NCBI GenBank assembly: GCA_964404215.1
Contig: CAYOJF010000134.1
Coordinates: 1 to 11,945, forward strand
Source: Aureispira sp964404215
GTDB taxonomy: Bacteria; Bacteroidota; Bacteroidia; Chitinophagales; Saprospiraceae
Reading direction: 5' to 3'
Length of the DNA: 11,945 bases
The notes below the pieces were generated by a model. It was not told the DNA's origin and searched no databases. It saw only the letters and a list, made by a program, of their open reading frames with translations. Positions 1 to 6,895 of the stretch are shown here, piece by piece (the first letter of the stretch is position 1; each line of letters starts with the position of its first letter). Both the position numbers and the translations under genes were made by a program.

Positions 1-33
1 CCTGTTTCTAGTCAGAAATAGGGGGCTTTTTTT
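1..33 (+). terminator. Rho-independent terminator, cut by the window edge
   Basis: A 9-bp stem, CCTGTTTCT (1-9) with AGAAATAGG (14-22), contains one G-T wobble and an AGTC loop. It is followed by GGGC and a run of seven T (27-33), the standard layout for plus-strand termination. The extra G's at 23-25 probably pair with C's just left of the window, so the true stem is longer. It sits immediately after the stop codon of the minus-strand lipoprotein gene. It would therefore end a plus-strand gene lying left of the window and may also work in the other direction for the lipoprotein gene. Confidence 0.6.
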
Positions 34-685
34 ATTCATGAATGGTTTCTTCTTCCGTTATGGTACCATATTCATCAATCATATACTGAATGTCGTGAAT
101 CATAGCTGCCTCTCGCTCATAATCTACCTTTTCTGTTGGGGTAACTAAATCGCTATTGTAAGTATCATTTTCATAATGAAATTGACAATCTATCACTAAA
201 GGAATACCAGAAGTGGTCTTATTTACATTTTTCATTTCTTTGAGATAAGTCGTATTAAATCCTTTGCGAGCATGTCCCTCTGTATACACATTAGCTGCCA
301 AGTCAATGACACCAATCAGTGCCTCAGTTTTTAAATCAATAGTGGTCAAAAATTTAGCATAAATATCCTCTCCTTCTGCAAAGAAGGTCACTGCAATAAA
401 ATGCTCATTTTGGTACAAAATACTATTATAAGTATAGTCCAGTTGAGAACTATATCCTTTTCGTTCGACCAATGGTGAGATATACTGCTTGACTAGTTCA
501 GGGGGAATCGCTCCTTCTTCTTGTTCATAACCTTTGAGATAGCTAGCAAATTCCAAAGAATATTTATCCAGATCTTCTAATACAATTTTAGATTCTTTTG
601 TTTTATTGGTTTGCTTCTCTTTGAGAGCACAACTAATTGTTAGCGATAAACTCAAACTAACAAACAACAACGTCATGATTTTCAT
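32..685 (-). CDS. Putative lipoprotein of unknown function (217 aa)
   Basis: I do not recognise the family. The N-terminus has a short basic start, a hydrophobic stretch (about residues 5-17) and LTISC ending at Cys19, which fits a lipoprotein signal peptide. The mature protein would be anchored to a membrane by Cys19, followed by a Lys/Thr-rich linker (residues 21-32). The rest is a mixed, acidic, globular sequence with no visible catalytic motif; residues 80-130 alternate hydrophobic and polar residues as beta strands do. The start at 685 is chosen because it opens the signal peptide; Met4 is an alternative. No Shine-Dalgarno site is seen, as usual in Bacteroidota. It lies 76 bp downstream of another lipoprotein gene on the same strand and could share its transcript. 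The coding assignment is good; the function is unknown. Confidence 0.75.
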   Translation of the reverse strand: MKIMTLLFVSLSLSLTISCALKEKQTNKTKESKIVLEDLDKYSLEFASYLKGYEQEEGAIPPELVKQYISPLVERKGYSSQLDYTYNSILYQNEHFIAVTFFAEGEDIYAKFLTTIDLKTEALIGVIDLAANVYTEGHARKGFNTTYLKEMKNVNKTTSGIPLVIDCQFHYENDTYNSDLVTPTEKVDYEREAAMIHDIQYMIDEYGTITEEETIHE

Positions 686-711
686 GATTAAGTTTTAATA
701 GGAAGTAAGAA

Positions 712-742
712 CACGTCTAGATTCCTGATATAATAGAAAAAT
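712..742 (-). promoter_or_regulatory. Possible promoter region of the 217-aa lipoprotein gene
   Basis: On the minus strand upstream of the start codon, a TTG (753-751) is followed after 19 nt by TATATCAG (731-724). This is a partial match to the Bacteroidota sigma pattern TTG-n19-TAnnTTTG: spacing, TA, one T and the final G fit, but two of the T's do not. It would start the transcript about 30 nt upstream of the ATG. The match is weak, and the gene could instead be read from the upstream lipoprotein gene. Confidence 0.25.
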
Positions 743-755
743 ATTGAGAGTCAAT
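736..755 (-). terminator. Weak hairpin after the 440-aa lipoprotein gene
   Basis: Just past the TAG stop of the upstream gene, the minus strand reads ATTGA-CTC-TCAAT (755-743) and then ATTTTTC. This is a 5-bp AT-rich stem with a 3-nt loop and five T's. Such a short stem would terminate only partly, so read-through into the next lipoprotein gene is likely. It overlaps the possible promoter of that gene. Confidence 0.25.
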
Positions 756-761
756 CCAAAA

Positions 762-2084
762 CTATTTGATCCTTAATTGTTGCCATTTACCTTTTTCTTC
801 TTTTTTGTAAATGAATCGGTCATAGCCCTCAAATCGATAATGATAATCTTTAGAAGGACTACAGAAACCTTCTAAATCACAATCATAAAAAATTGTTGTT
901 TTATAGTTCTTTTTTTGAATCGCTCCTTCTTTCTCTATGGTAAATATGTATAAGTTGGTATTTTCTAATAATTCTTCGTGATTGACTGTAATAAACCCAA
1001 AACGAGGTTGCTTTCCTTTTGCCCACACTAGTTCAGAAACCCCTTCATAGGAATCAAAATCCGTTAGTATCTTTCGGTCTTGCTTGGTTTCTATGTCATA
1101 CAGACAGATCGCATTGAGTTCATGGTCTGTATATACCAAATAGCGACCATCTGAAGACAACCCTGCTACTCTTGAACATAAGAGTTCATCATGAATATGC
1201 GGATCTATATCTATAACATGCCCCGCTGCATCTTCCAATAAGTAAGCAATACAGTTATCTTCATGAGCAGCCACTTCTATTAGCTTTTTATTCCCCTTTG
1301 TCTTATGCACGTGCCCATGCAGCCCTTCTTCATCCTCTTCATGATATTCTTTATCCAAAATCAATACAAACTGCTGTAATTGTTTGTCCCAATGATACTC
1401 CAATAAATGATTTTTACGATAATTAATAATCCCTTTCAGTAATATATATCCTTCAAAAAACTCAAAAGAAGCGTGATTCTCAATTCTCTTTCGGTGATTA
1501 GGCAGACCATAAATATTATCAAAGGTGTCTATCTTTTCCCAGACTTGTTCGTACGGAAACGAAAAAATTTCACTAGCAGGGTTTCCAAAAGGATTTCTGA
1601 TAACAATAATCTCTCTTCCCTGATAAGCCAAATCATAATCATAATGAACCTCTACCCCCAATTCATAATTATCATCATTGGTAACATTTTCGAAGTCAAC
1701 ATGTTCTATCTTTCCTTCCGATTTACCCAATAAGGGTATAAAATGAGGTAGTTCATCAGCATTAGTAATATGATACAACAATAAAGCAGGTTGCGTTTGT
1801 ACTTTATTATAGGCGACATACCACTTGTCATCTAGCCCCATATCGATCAATAATACCCCTACATCAGAAGTATCTTTGATCAATTTGATCCCTTTGTCCT
1901 GAAAATCTTTTACTGCCATTATTTTTATGACACTTGGCCGAATGATCTGATTAGGATCCACACACCCTACCGTTAAGAAAATTAATAGCCCTATAAAAGT
2001 CTGTTTTAAAAAACGACCTCGAATTAAATAAATATATCGGTAGTCCACAAAAAAGTGTACCTTACTATACTTCTTTTTATTCAT
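762..2084 (-). CDS. Putative lipoprotein with a beta-propeller-like segment (440 aa)
   Basis: Function not recognised. The reading frame is open to 2120, but that start would run into the divergent gene at 2103. I use the ATG at 2084 (MNKKKYSKVH), the next Met in frame. A basic stretch (residues 22-28) precedes a hydrophobic segment (29-38) and LTVGC, with the likely lipidated Cys at 41, so the protein should be membrane-anchored outside the cytoplasm. The signal region before the hydrophobic core is long (about 28 aa), which is odd for a lipoprotein. Residues 305-341 (GLSSDGRYLVY, then LYDIETKQDRKIL) match the WD40-like/PD40 (TolB-type) blade pattern, and the strand-rich sequence on both sides could supply further blades. 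Residues 135-145 (TNDDNYELGVEV) resemble the Asp-rich turns of FG-GAP-type repeats. An acidic/His cluster (247-260) might bind metal, but this is speculation. No enzyme motif is visible. Confidence 0.75.
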   Translation of the reverse strand: MNKKKYSKVHFFVDYRYIYLIRGRFLKQTFIGLLIFLTVGCVDPNQIIRPSVIKIMAVKDFQDKGIKLIKDTSDVGVLLIDMGLDDKWYVAYNKVQTQPALLLYHITNADELPHFIPLLGKSEGKIEHVDFENVTNDDNYELGVEVHYDYDLAYQGREIIVIRNPFGNPASEIFSFPYEQVWEKIDTFDNIYGLPNHRKRIENHASFEFFEGYILLKGIINYRKNHLLEYHWDKQLQQFVLILDKEYHEEDEEGLHGHVHKTKGNKKLIEVAAHEDNCIAYLLEDAAGHVIDIDPHIHDELLCSRVAGLSSDGRYLVYTDHELNAICLYDIETKQDRKILTDFDSYEGVSELVWAKGKQPRFGFITVNHEELLENTNLYIFTIEKEGAIQKKNYKTTIFYDCDLEGFCSPSKDYHYRFEGYDRFIYKKEEKGKWQQLRIK

Positions 2085-2102
2085 CAAAAATGTAGTTATT
2101 AT
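2063..2102 (+). promoter_or_regulatory. Very short divergent control region, with candidate -7 element
   Basis: Only 18 bp (2085-2102) separates the divergent start codons. A TACTATAC at 2063-2070, inside the 5' end of the lipoprotein gene, could be part of a -7 element for the plus-strand pair, 32 nt before its ATG. Similar TACTATTT strings stand before icmF and the protease gene. No clear TTG -33 element is present, so the match is weak. Confidence 0.25.
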
Positions 2103-2582
2103 ATGAGTGCCCAAGAACAATTTCTAAAAGAAACACAATTTGAGTTACTAAAGCAACTCCAACTGGATCAAAAACCTGCTTGGGGAATTATGACACCACA
2201 ACATATGGTAGAACATCTAAGTTCTTTATTTTTGTTTACAATAGAAAAAATCCCCCCAAAGACTTTCTATTCAGAAGAAAAACTAGTCCGAAATTATAAC
2301 TACCTCATACGAGATAAACAACCAATGGTTAGAAACTTAAAGCATAAAGCAATGCCGTCAATGCCTCCGCTTCGATTTGATTCTATAGCAGCAGCTATTA
2401 CCAAACTAGAAGCAATTACAAGTGCTTTCTATGCTTATTTTGATACCTATCCAGACAAAAAAACAATGCATCCTGCCTGTGGTTTGCTCAATTTTGAAGA
2501 ATGGGAATATATGCATTATGCTCATGCTAAACATCATCTCATCCAATTTGGATTGATAGAAGATATACTACATGAAAACTAA
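2103..2582 (+). CDS. DinB-like / DUF1569-type putative metal-binding protein (159 aa)
   Basis: A cytoplasmic protein of the size and helical character of the DinB/YfiT four-helix-bundle superfamily. What is visible: an N-terminal MTPQHMVEHLS (residues 30-40) offering His34/His38, and a C-terminal MHYAHAKHHLIQFGL (137-151) with the H-x3-H pair His141/His145 and a following Gln. These match the three-His metal site of the superfamily. The HPACG segment (123-127) near the C-terminal motif is also seen in DUF1569-type relatives. The start at 2103 (MSAQEQ) is preferred over an in-frame ATG at 2055, because that one lies deep in the divergent gene. Superfamily members are often metal-dependent thiol transferases or are uncharacterised, so the reaction here is unknown. 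The stop overlaps the next gene by 11 nt, which implies translational coupling. Confidence 0.8.
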   Translation: MSAQEQFLKETQFELLKQLQLDQKPAWGIMTPQHMVEHLSSLFLFTIEKIPPKTFYSEEKLVRNYNYLIRDKQPMVRNLKHKAMPSMPPLRFDSIAAAITKLEAITSAFYAYFDTYPDKKTMHPACGLLNFEEWEYMHYAHAKHHLIQFGLIEDILHEN

Positions 2583-3252
2583 GCTCTACTCCTATAGTAT
2601 TCCTTTGCTCATTGGTTATTTAGTTCTTCTATTTATCATTTGTTTGTATCCTCGTAGGATTAGTATTCGTCCGACTACAAAAAAAATGATTCCTATTGAG
2701 CAGGGACAATCGATTTTCCCAAAAGAAGGGGATAATATAAAAATAGTGAACGAAGCGGCTGTATTCAGATTTGAAGCAGGACAACGAAGGAAGTACCCTT
2801 CTGCTCCTGCTTACTTATCTGCGAATCCACCCTTTGGGACAGTTTATGACTCTGGTGGAATCCTAGTGATTACAGCCGCTGTTGCCGAACAGATTCCGAT
2901 TGGCAGTCCTATCCCTGACTTGCCTCTATCTGAAAAGTTACTCTATCAAAGTAAAACTGCTCCATCAAAACCTAAACCGTTCTATAAACGTATATTTCGA
3001 AGCGATAAAGCAGGACATGCTCTAGGCTATTTCATATTAGGGATTTTATTACTCATTGTCCTTGAGACTAAAACCAAGGCTACGCCCCAAAAATGTATTC
3101 TTTGGCTATTTGTTATTGGTACCAGTATTGGAATACTATTGGAATTTCTGCAAGCTACTTTGACTGCCAATCGAGAAGCTGAGTTATTAGATGTGGTATT
3201 CAACACTATAGGGCTATGGTTGAGTATTTGGGGATATAGGAAAATTAAGTAG
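2572..3252 (+). CDS. VanZ-like membrane protein with an N-terminal extra domain (226 aa)
   Basis: An integral membrane protein. TM1 lies at about residues 9-26, followed by a region of roughly 115 aa, then a VanZ-like block with three more membrane segments (about 150-165, 175-195, 205-221). VanZ signatures are present: SDKAGHALGYF (144-154), GILLEFLQ (187-194, with Glu191 and Gln194) and ELLDVVFNTIG (204-214, with Asp207 and Asn211). The name comes from a teicoplanin-resistance accessory protein, but most members are chromosomal and of unknown role; nothing here points to antibiotic resistance. The large region after TM1 is unusual, since plain VanZ-like proteins are shorter. Its VFRFEAGQRRKYPS pattern (64-77) followed by VAEQIPIGSPI (104-114) recalls a small beta domain found in other exported bacterial proteins. 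The gene starts inside the end of the DinB-like gene and is presumably co-expressed with it. Confidence 0.82.
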   Translation: MKTKLYSYSIPLLIGYLVLLFIICLYPRRISIRPTTKKMIPIEQGQSIFPKEGDNIKIVNEAAVFRFEAGQRRKYPSAPAYLSANPPFGTVYDSGGILVITAAVAEQIPIGSPIPDLPLSEKLLYQSKTAPSKPKPFYKRIFRSDKAGHALGYFILGILLLIVLETKTKATPQKCILWLFVIGTSIGILLEFLQATLTANREAELLDVVFNTIGLWLSIWGYRKIK

Positions 3253-3286
3253 TCATCTCCTACTAGAAAACAAAATTGAAAAAAAT

Positions 3287-3314
3287 CCCCAAACAATTCT
3301 AAAACTGTTTGGGG
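3287..3314 (-). terminator. Rho-independent terminator of icmF, between convergent genes
   Basis: A perfect 9-bp stem, CCCCAAACA (3287-3295) with TGTTTGGGG (3306-3314), has a 10-nt loop. Read on the minus strand it is followed by ATTTTTTTC (the A-tract at 3279-3286), which fits termination of icmF. On the plus strand the stem is followed by AAATAG without a T-run, so it should terminate the DinB-like/VanZ-like operon poorly unless it acts differently. A smaller 6-bp hairpin, AATAGT (3316-3321) with ACTATT (3326-3331), lies between it and the icmF stop. Confidence 0.8.
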
Positions 3315-3349
3315 AAATAGTATACACTATTATCATAAAAAGGTAAACC

Positions 3350-6300
3350 TTACATATTTCGTCTATATTGCCCCCCTACTTCGTAAAGAGCAGCTGTAAT
3401 CTGTCCAAGTGAGCAATATTTAGTAGCTGTCATCAAACAATCGAATAGATTTTCATTATTAATTGCTGCTTTCTGTAATTGACGCAATTGTTTTTGTCCC
3501 TCCTCTTCGTTAGACTCTTTCAGATTATTCAGCGTACTAATCTGAGCTTCTTTTTCTTCCTCTGTTGCACGAATAACTTCATCTGGTATGATCGTTGGAG
3601 ATCCCTCTTTGGATAAGAATGTATTTACTCCAATAATTGGAAATTCTCCTGTATGCTTTAAGGTTTCGTAATACAAACTTTCCTCTTGAATTTTACCCCG
3701 TTGGTACATCGTTTCCATAGCTCCCAACACCCCTCCACGTTCTGTGATACGATCAAACTCTGTTAATACTGCCTCTTCTACTAGATCTGTTAGTTCTTCT
3801 ATAATGAAAGAACCTTGCAGTGGGTTTTCATTTTTCGACAATCCCAGCTCATGATTAATAATCATCTGAATCGCCATTGCTCGACGAACAGATTCTTCTG
3901 TTGGAGTAGTTATCGCTTCGTCATAGGCATTGGTATGCAATGAATTGCAATTGTCGTATATAGCATATAATGCCTGTAAGGTCGTACGAATATCATTGAA
4001 AGAAATTTCTTGTGCATGCAAAGAGCGACCAGAAGTCTGAATGTGATATTTCAATTTTTGAGAGCGAGCATTTGCTTGATATTTATCTCGCATCGCTTTT
4101 GCCCAAATACGGCGTGCTACACGACCAATTACCGCATATTCTGGATCTACACCATTAGAGAAGAAAAAAGATAAATTTGGAGCAAATTTATTAATATCCA
4201 TTCCTCTAGAGAGGTAATATTCTACGAAAGTAAATCCATTCGCTAGCGTGAAGGCTAATTGTGTGATAGGATTCGCTCCAGCTTCTGCAATATGATACCC
4301 TGAAATAGATACTGAATAGAAATTACGTACATTTTCTTCAATAAAATACTGCTGTACATCTCCCATTAGGCGTAGAGAAAATTCAGTAGAAAAAATACAA
4401 GTATTTTGAGCTTGATCTTCTTTCAAAATATCGGCCTGTACTGTTCCACGCACCGAAGACAATGCTTTTTCACGTAATGGACCATATACAGATGGCTCTA
4501 GTATTTTATCTCCTGTTATTCCTAACAATAGCAATCCTAAGCCATCGTTCCCTTTTGGTAACTCTCCTAAATAAGTAGGACGTTTCAGCCCTTTAGCTTC
4601 ATATTTTTCTTGTAGTTTAGACTCTACTAAGTGTTCTAACCCATTTTCTTTGATATATAGTTCGCATTGTTGATCTACCGCTGCATTCATAAAGAAAGCA
4701 CAAATTGTAGCTGCAGGACCATTGATTGTCATAGATACAGAAGTAGTAGGAGCACAAAGATCAAAACCAGAGTATAGTTTTTTAGCATCATCTAGGCAAC
4801 AAATACTTACTCCTGAGTTACCAATTTTACCATAAATATCTGGGCGGTAATCAGGATCATCTCCATATAAAGTGACCGAATCAAAAGCCGTTGAGAGTCG
4901 GTGTGCAGGCATATCTAATGATACGTAATGAAATCTACGGTTGGTTCGTTCGGGATTTCCTTCTCCAGCAAACATACGAGTAGGGTCTTCTCCTTTTCGT
5001 TTGAACGGGAATACTCCTGCTGTATATGGAAACTCTCCAGGTACATTTTCTTGCAATACCCACTGTAAGATTTCGCCCCAACTTTTGAACTTAGGCATTG
5101 AAACTCTAGGTATACGACTGTGTGATAGAGAAGTTGTAAAAGTAGGAACTCTTATTTCTTTCTTACGAACCAAGTAGATGAATTCATCTTGAGCATAAGC
5201 ATTGACTTTATCATCCCAGTTCAACAATATTTTTTTATTCTGCCCTTCTAGGCTTAATTCTAGTTCCTCGTAGGCTTTCTGAACCGCATCCAACACAACT
5301 TTATCAGCTTCTCCTTGTTCATCCAATACTTCAAGCGTTTGCTTAATCCCATAGAGTTTACCTGCTATTTCTGCTTGACGTTCTGTGTTATTATTATAGC
5401 TACGGATAGCTTCTGATATTTCTGATAGATAACGAACTCGTTTAGGCGGTATGATATATATTTTTTCACTCATTCCTTCTGCTGCTGCAAAGGTAGAGCC
5501 CATATCCATTCCCGTTCTTTTTTCTATTGTCTGTACAATTACTTTGTACAATTGATTCATTCCTGGATCATTGAACTGAGAAGCAATCGTTCCGAATACA
5601 GGTAATTCATCATCTTTTGCTTCCCAAAGATTATGATTGCGACGATATTGTTTTTTGACATCACGTAATGCATCTAGAGCTCCTCTTTTGTCAAATTTAT
5701 TCAATGCTATAACATCTGCAAAGTCTAACATATCAATTTTCTCAAGCTGTGAAGCCGCTCCATACTCTGGTGTCATGACATAAAGAGAGGCATCTGAAAA
5801 ATCAGTAATAGCAGTATCTGACTGCCCAATACCAGATGTCTCCAGTATAATCAAATCATAGTTAGCTGCTTTAAGAATATCCACCGCGTCAGCAATATAC
5901 TTAGATACTGACAAATTAGACTGGCGTGTTGCTAACGAACGCATATATACTCGTTCACTATTAATAGCATTCATACGAATTCTATCCCCTAATAAAGCCC
6001 CTCCTGTTTTACGTTTGGAAGGATCTACCGAAATCACAGCAATATGCTTATCAGTAAAATCCAATAAAAAACGACGCACTAATTCATCTACCAAACTTGA
6101 TTTACCAGCTCCTCCTGTGCCTGTAATACCTAATACAGGTACCTGATTTGCTTTAGACTTTGCTTGTATAGTTGGCAACCAACTCTCCGCTGCCGCTGCA
6201 TCATTTTCAGCAGCAGAAATCAGCCGTGCAATAGCATATTTATTCTTTTCTACGAAAGTATCTAATTCACCATTGATATTTCGACCAGTCGGAAAATCAC

Positions 6301-6727
6301 ATTGTCCCAATAAGTCATTAATCATTCCTTGCAACCCCATTTCACGTCCATCATCTGGTGAGTAAATACGAGTAATACCATAAGTGTGCAATTCTTCTAT
6401 TTCAGATGGTAAAATAGTACCACCACCACCACCAAATAATTTGATATGTCCTGCACCTTGCTCTTTGAGCAAATCATACATATATTTAAAAAACTCGTTA
6501 TGCCCACCTTGGTAAGAAGTAATCGCAATACCTTGTACATCTTCTTGTATAGCAGTATCGACTATTTCTTGTACGGAGCGGTTATGACCCAAATGGATAA
6601 TTTCTGCACCAGAGCGTTGCATAATTCGACGCATAATATTAATCGCAGCATCATGCCCGTCAAACAATGAGGCAGCTGTTACAATACGAATTTTGTGTTT
6701 TGCTTGGTACGGTTGTGCTTGTTCCAT
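3350..6727 (-). CDS. icmF: Fused isobutyryl-CoA mutase IcmF (B12-dependent, with G-protein domain), 1125 aa
   Basis: Cytoplasmic adenosylcobalamin enzyme interconverting isobutyryl-CoA and n-butyryl-CoA. The order is that of the family. The N-terminal B12 domain (about 10-140) has SLFDGHDAA with Asp23 and lower-ligand His25, plus the Gly run at 99-103. The MeaI/ArgK-type GTPase domain (about 195-410) has a P-loop GTGGAGKS (203-210), ETSGIGQSD (296-304) and NKFD (343-346). It loads and protects the cofactor. The mutase barrel (about 520-1125) carries GYHIAEAG (His812). At the two substrate-deciding positions the chain has Phe586 (in RMFAGEG) and Gln774 (in DQAQNT). Methylmalonyl-CoA mutase has Tyr and Arg there, so the substrate is an uncarboxylated acyl-CoA. 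The length is normal and the frame intact. An AAGGGA lies 6 nt before the ATG, a rare Shine-Dalgarno-like site in this window. No partner mutase gene is adjacent. It ends at a strong terminator and looks monocistronic. Confidence 0.96.
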   Translation of the reverse strand: MEQAQPYQAKHKIRIVTAASLFDGHDAAINIMRRIMQRSGAEIIHLGHNRSVQEIVDTAIQEDVQGIAITSYQGGHNEFFKYMYDLLKEQGAGHIKLFGGGGGTILPSEIEELHTYGITRIYSPDDGREMGLQGMINDLLGQCDFPTGRNINGELDTFVEKNKYAIARLISAAENDAAAAESWLPTIQAKSKANQVPVLGITGTGGAGKSSLVDELVRRFLLDFTDKHIAVISVDPSKRKTGGALLGDRIRMNAINSERVYMRSLATRQSNLSVSKYIADAVDILKAANYDLIILETSGIGQSDTAITDFSDASLYVMTPEYGAASQLEKIDMLDFADVIALNKFDKRGALDALRDVKKQYRRNHNLWEAKDDELPVFGTIASQFNDPGMNQLYKVIVQTIEKRTGMDMGSTFAAAEGMSEKIYIIPPKRVRYLSEISEAIRSYNNNTERQAEIAGKLYGIKQTLEVLDEQGEADKVVLDAVQKAYEELELSLEGQNKKILLNWDDKVNAYAQDEFIYLVRKKEIRVPTFTTSLSHSRIPRVSMPKFKSWGEILQWVLQENVPGEFPYTAGVFPFKRKGEDPTRMFAGEGNPERTNRRFHYVSLDMPAHRLSTAFDSVTLYGDDPDYRPDIYGKIGNSGVSICCLDDAKKLYSGFDLCAPTTSVSMTINGPAATICAFFMNAAVDQQCELYIKENGLEHLVESKLQEKYEAKGLKRPTYLGELPKGNDGLGLLLLGITGDKILEPSVYGPLREKALSSVRGTVQADILKEDQAQNTCIFSTEFSLRLMGDVQQYFIEENVRNFYSVSISGYHIAEAGANPITQLAFTLANGFTFVEYYLSRGMDINKFAPNLSFFFSNGVDPEYAVIGRVARRIWAKAMRDKYQANARSQKLKYHIQTSGRSLHAQEISFNDIRTTLQALYAIYDNCNSLHTNAYDEAITTPTEESVRRAMAIQMIINHELGLSKNENPLQGSFIIEELTDLVEEAVLTEFDRITERGGVLGAMETMYQRGKIQEESLYYETLKHTGEFPIIGVNTFLSKEGSPTIIPDEVIRATEEEKEAQISTLNNLKESNEEEGQKQLRQLQKAAINNENLFDCLMTATKYCSLGQITAALYEVGGQYRRNM

Positions 6728-6776
6728 AGTTTCCCTTATTTTGGTAAGTAAGTCCTATTAGTGGATTACTTCAGTT

Positions 6777-6785
6777 CAAATAGTA
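6777..6785 (-). promoter_or_regulatory. Candidate -7 element upstream of icmF
   Basis: The minus strand reads TACTATTTG at 6785-6777, 49 nt before the icmF start codon. It resembles the Bacteroidota -7 consensus TAnnTTTG with one extra base in the spacer. No TTG stands at the expected -33 distance, so support is modest. It falls between the protease terminator and icmF, the only place an icmF-specific promoter could be outside coding sequence. Confidence 0.3.
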
Positions 6786-6824
6786 CGCTAAAAGTACAGT
6801 TTTTTTGATTGAATCGAAAAAAAG

Positions 6825-6853
6825 AAGGTGAGTAGTTTGATACCACTCACCTT
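6825..6853 (-). terminator. Rho-independent terminator of the protease gene
   Basis: A perfect 9-bp stem, AAGGTGAGT (6825-6833) with ACTCACCTT (6845-6853), has an 11-nt loop. On the minus strand it is followed by CTTTTTTTCG (6824-6815). It lies 43 nt beyond the stop codon of the large protease gene, with no T-run on the other side, so it acts on the minus strand and separates this gene from icmF. Confidence 0.85.
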
Positions 6854-6895
6854 GTATTGTTAACACTATTTTGTTTATTCTGTTTATAATCTCTG

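Noticed and set aside
2055..2102. Upstream ATG extending the DinB-like protein by 16 residues
   Set aside because: It lies within the coding region of the divergent lipoprotein gene, and the added residues do not match the family start. ATG at 2103 fits better.
2085..2120. Upstream ATG extending the 440-aa lipoprotein to 452 residues
   Set aside because: It would overlap the start of the divergent DinB-like gene; the next in-frame ATG at 2084 avoids this.
6419..6433. Perfect (ACC)5 run inside icmF, a possible phase-variable microsatellite
   Set aside because: It encodes five glycines (99-103) in the glycine-rich turn of the B12 domain, a family feature. Three-base units would not shift the frame.
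4941..6670. Plus-strand open frames opposite icmF
   Set aside because: icmF is unmistakable along its whole length; these frames have no recognisable content or start context.
6783..6806. GTAC-loop-GTAC followed by seven T's, a possible plus-strand terminator
   Set aside because: The stem is only 4 bp and no plus-strand gene lies upstream. The T-run is part of the AT-rich icmF upstream region.
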